A stretch of DNA of 64,000 bases from Zarea fungicola (Eukaryota > Ascomycota > Sordariomycetes > Hypocreales > Cordycipitaceae). The position numbers and the translations under genes are program-made. Under the pieces are notes generated by a model that had not been told where the DNA came from, made no database searches, and saw only the letters and a program-made list of their open reading frames with translations. The DNA lies in assembly GCA_900169235.1 (NCBI GenBank), contig FWCC01000296.1, positions 62,001-126,000 on the forward strand, read 5' to 3'. Below, one piece after another: positions 63,294 to 64,000 of the stretch. Within the stretch, counting starts at the first letter, position 1. Each line of letters starts with the position of its first letter.

Positions 63294-64000
63294 GCAAAGA
63301 ATCAATAGGAAACGTTCAGCGGCGGTTATAGTTTTACAGAGAAGCAATGCCCTCCCGGCTACCCTCCATACACGACGCGTCGTGTTTGGGGGAGGGGGGG
63401 AGGGAAGAACAAACGGGAACAATCTAACTGTTCAGAAACCACCCGAACCAAGTGTCTCACTCAGAATTGTAGCCATTACTGTTGATGGAATGAGAACAGC
63501 TGAAACAAGAGTACACTTACTACAGCTGTTCACCTTCTAGATAGTTTACCAAGCCACACATGTAGACATTACAAACAGTCCACTAGAGGTTACCAGAAAA
63601 TCAATAGTGACCAACCAAAACGAGGCCTTTCTAGTTATCCCAATCATACAGCGCTAATACAACGACCAACTCAGACATAACCTGGAATCGCGCAGGACGC
63701 GCTCTTTCAGAAGCTAGAGCCTGGGGACTGTTGCTTTGGCAGGGAAATATGCCATATTTAGGCTTGAATAGATCCTATCTTGGTCTCAAGCCTGATTTTA
63801 CCATTTCTGTTTTTGTATAAAAAAGTCTGTCCAAAATGTGGAATGCGATACTTCGCGATACAAGTTTACAACATGGTTGCCTCGGCTTGTGAAAGCATTC
63901 ATGTTTCGCCTCCCCCACCAGTTAGGTTGAACCCAGATTTACAGGTAGGGGAGAGCTCTTGTGGAGATTATTATTAGCTGTAAGTATTTACAAATAGTGA

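Larger units (their letters stand above)
62206..64000. other. Right-end region without a recognised gene
   Basis: About 1.8 kb. Contains the candidate upstream exon near 62405-62500, the 9-bp minisatellite at 62636-62725, a TTA/TTG-type AT tract near 63240-63275, a GA dinucleotide run at 63279-63293 and a G-rich patch near 63388-63402. No frame has a recognisable domain. Confidence 0.5.

Noticed and set aside
1..64000. tRNA, 5S rRNA, CRISPR, insertion sequences and intact transposons
   Set aside because: I looked by eye for B-box-like GGTTCGANTCC words on both strands, 5S-like segments, direct-repeat arrays with unique spacers and transposase motifs, and found none. A dedicated scan could still find a diverged copy.

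Overview
The window reads as nuclear DNA of a filamentous ascomycete, most likely a Sordariomycete and probably Hypocreales. The evidence is: short introns (44 to about 200 nt) with GTAAGT/GTATGT-type donors and CTAAC-type branch sites; pyrimidine-rich leaders and promoters; intergenic regions of several kb; a type I highly reducing polyketide synthase; and dispersed intergenic copies of a TACGGAGTAC word of the kind common in hypocrealean genomes. The species cannot be named from the sequence alone. Start codons were chosen by eye: several long open frames begin upstream with TTG or GTG, and there I moved the start to the first ATG.

Layout, left to right. 1-663 (-): N-terminal part of the largest RNA polymerase III subunit, cut by the window edge. 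2172-2902 (+): small MAPEG membrane protein. 3217-5112 (-): SUT-type sugar/proton symporter. 5113-9637: 4.5 kb with no convincing gene, leading into 9638-11996 (+), an Ime2/MAK-type kinase. 13634-15733 (+): Hsp70-fold ATPase of the HSPA12-like kind. 15913-17460 (-): SET-domain lysine methyltransferase. 18758-21871 (+): 1037-residue BRE4/ArAE-type membrane protein. 22998-23804 (+): six-pass membrane protein of unknown function. 24726-27148 (+): succinate dehydrogenase flavoprotein with five introns. About 27620-27760: C-terminal scrap of an MFS sugar transporter. 28332-29662 (+): Gfo/Idh/MocA oxidoreductase with a frameshift in its Rossmann motif. 30504-31602 (+): Nudix hydrolase with a GC-AG intron. 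32195-35288 (-): double-bromodomain BET protein. 37651-38838 (+): Utp12-domain (Utp5-like) ribosome-biogenesis protein. 39597-41492 (-): unrecognised protein. 41493-45837: 4.3 kb without a gene. 45838-49524 (+): 1228-residue low-complexity protein. 50044-51798 (-): amino-acid permease. 52775-60112 (-): highly reducing PKS. 60113-64000: PKS upstream region holding what looks like a decayed regulator gene and a 9-bp minisatellite.

Most of the window is housekeeping: Pol III, SDH1, BET protein, SSU processome, SET and Nudix genes. The accessory parts are the sugar-transporter scrap next to the frameshifted oxidoreductase, which look like a dying two-gene sugar-use locus, and the right-hand end. 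The PKS has the order KS-AT-DH-[Asn-Gly-His repeat]-pseudoKR-ER-KR-ACP: where a C-methyltransferase normally sits, it carries about 190 residues of four-residue repeats encoded by a 12-bp coding minisatellite. This is the most unusual object in the window. It stands without recognisable tailoring or release enzymes inside the window, so a larger cluster, if any, must lie to the right.
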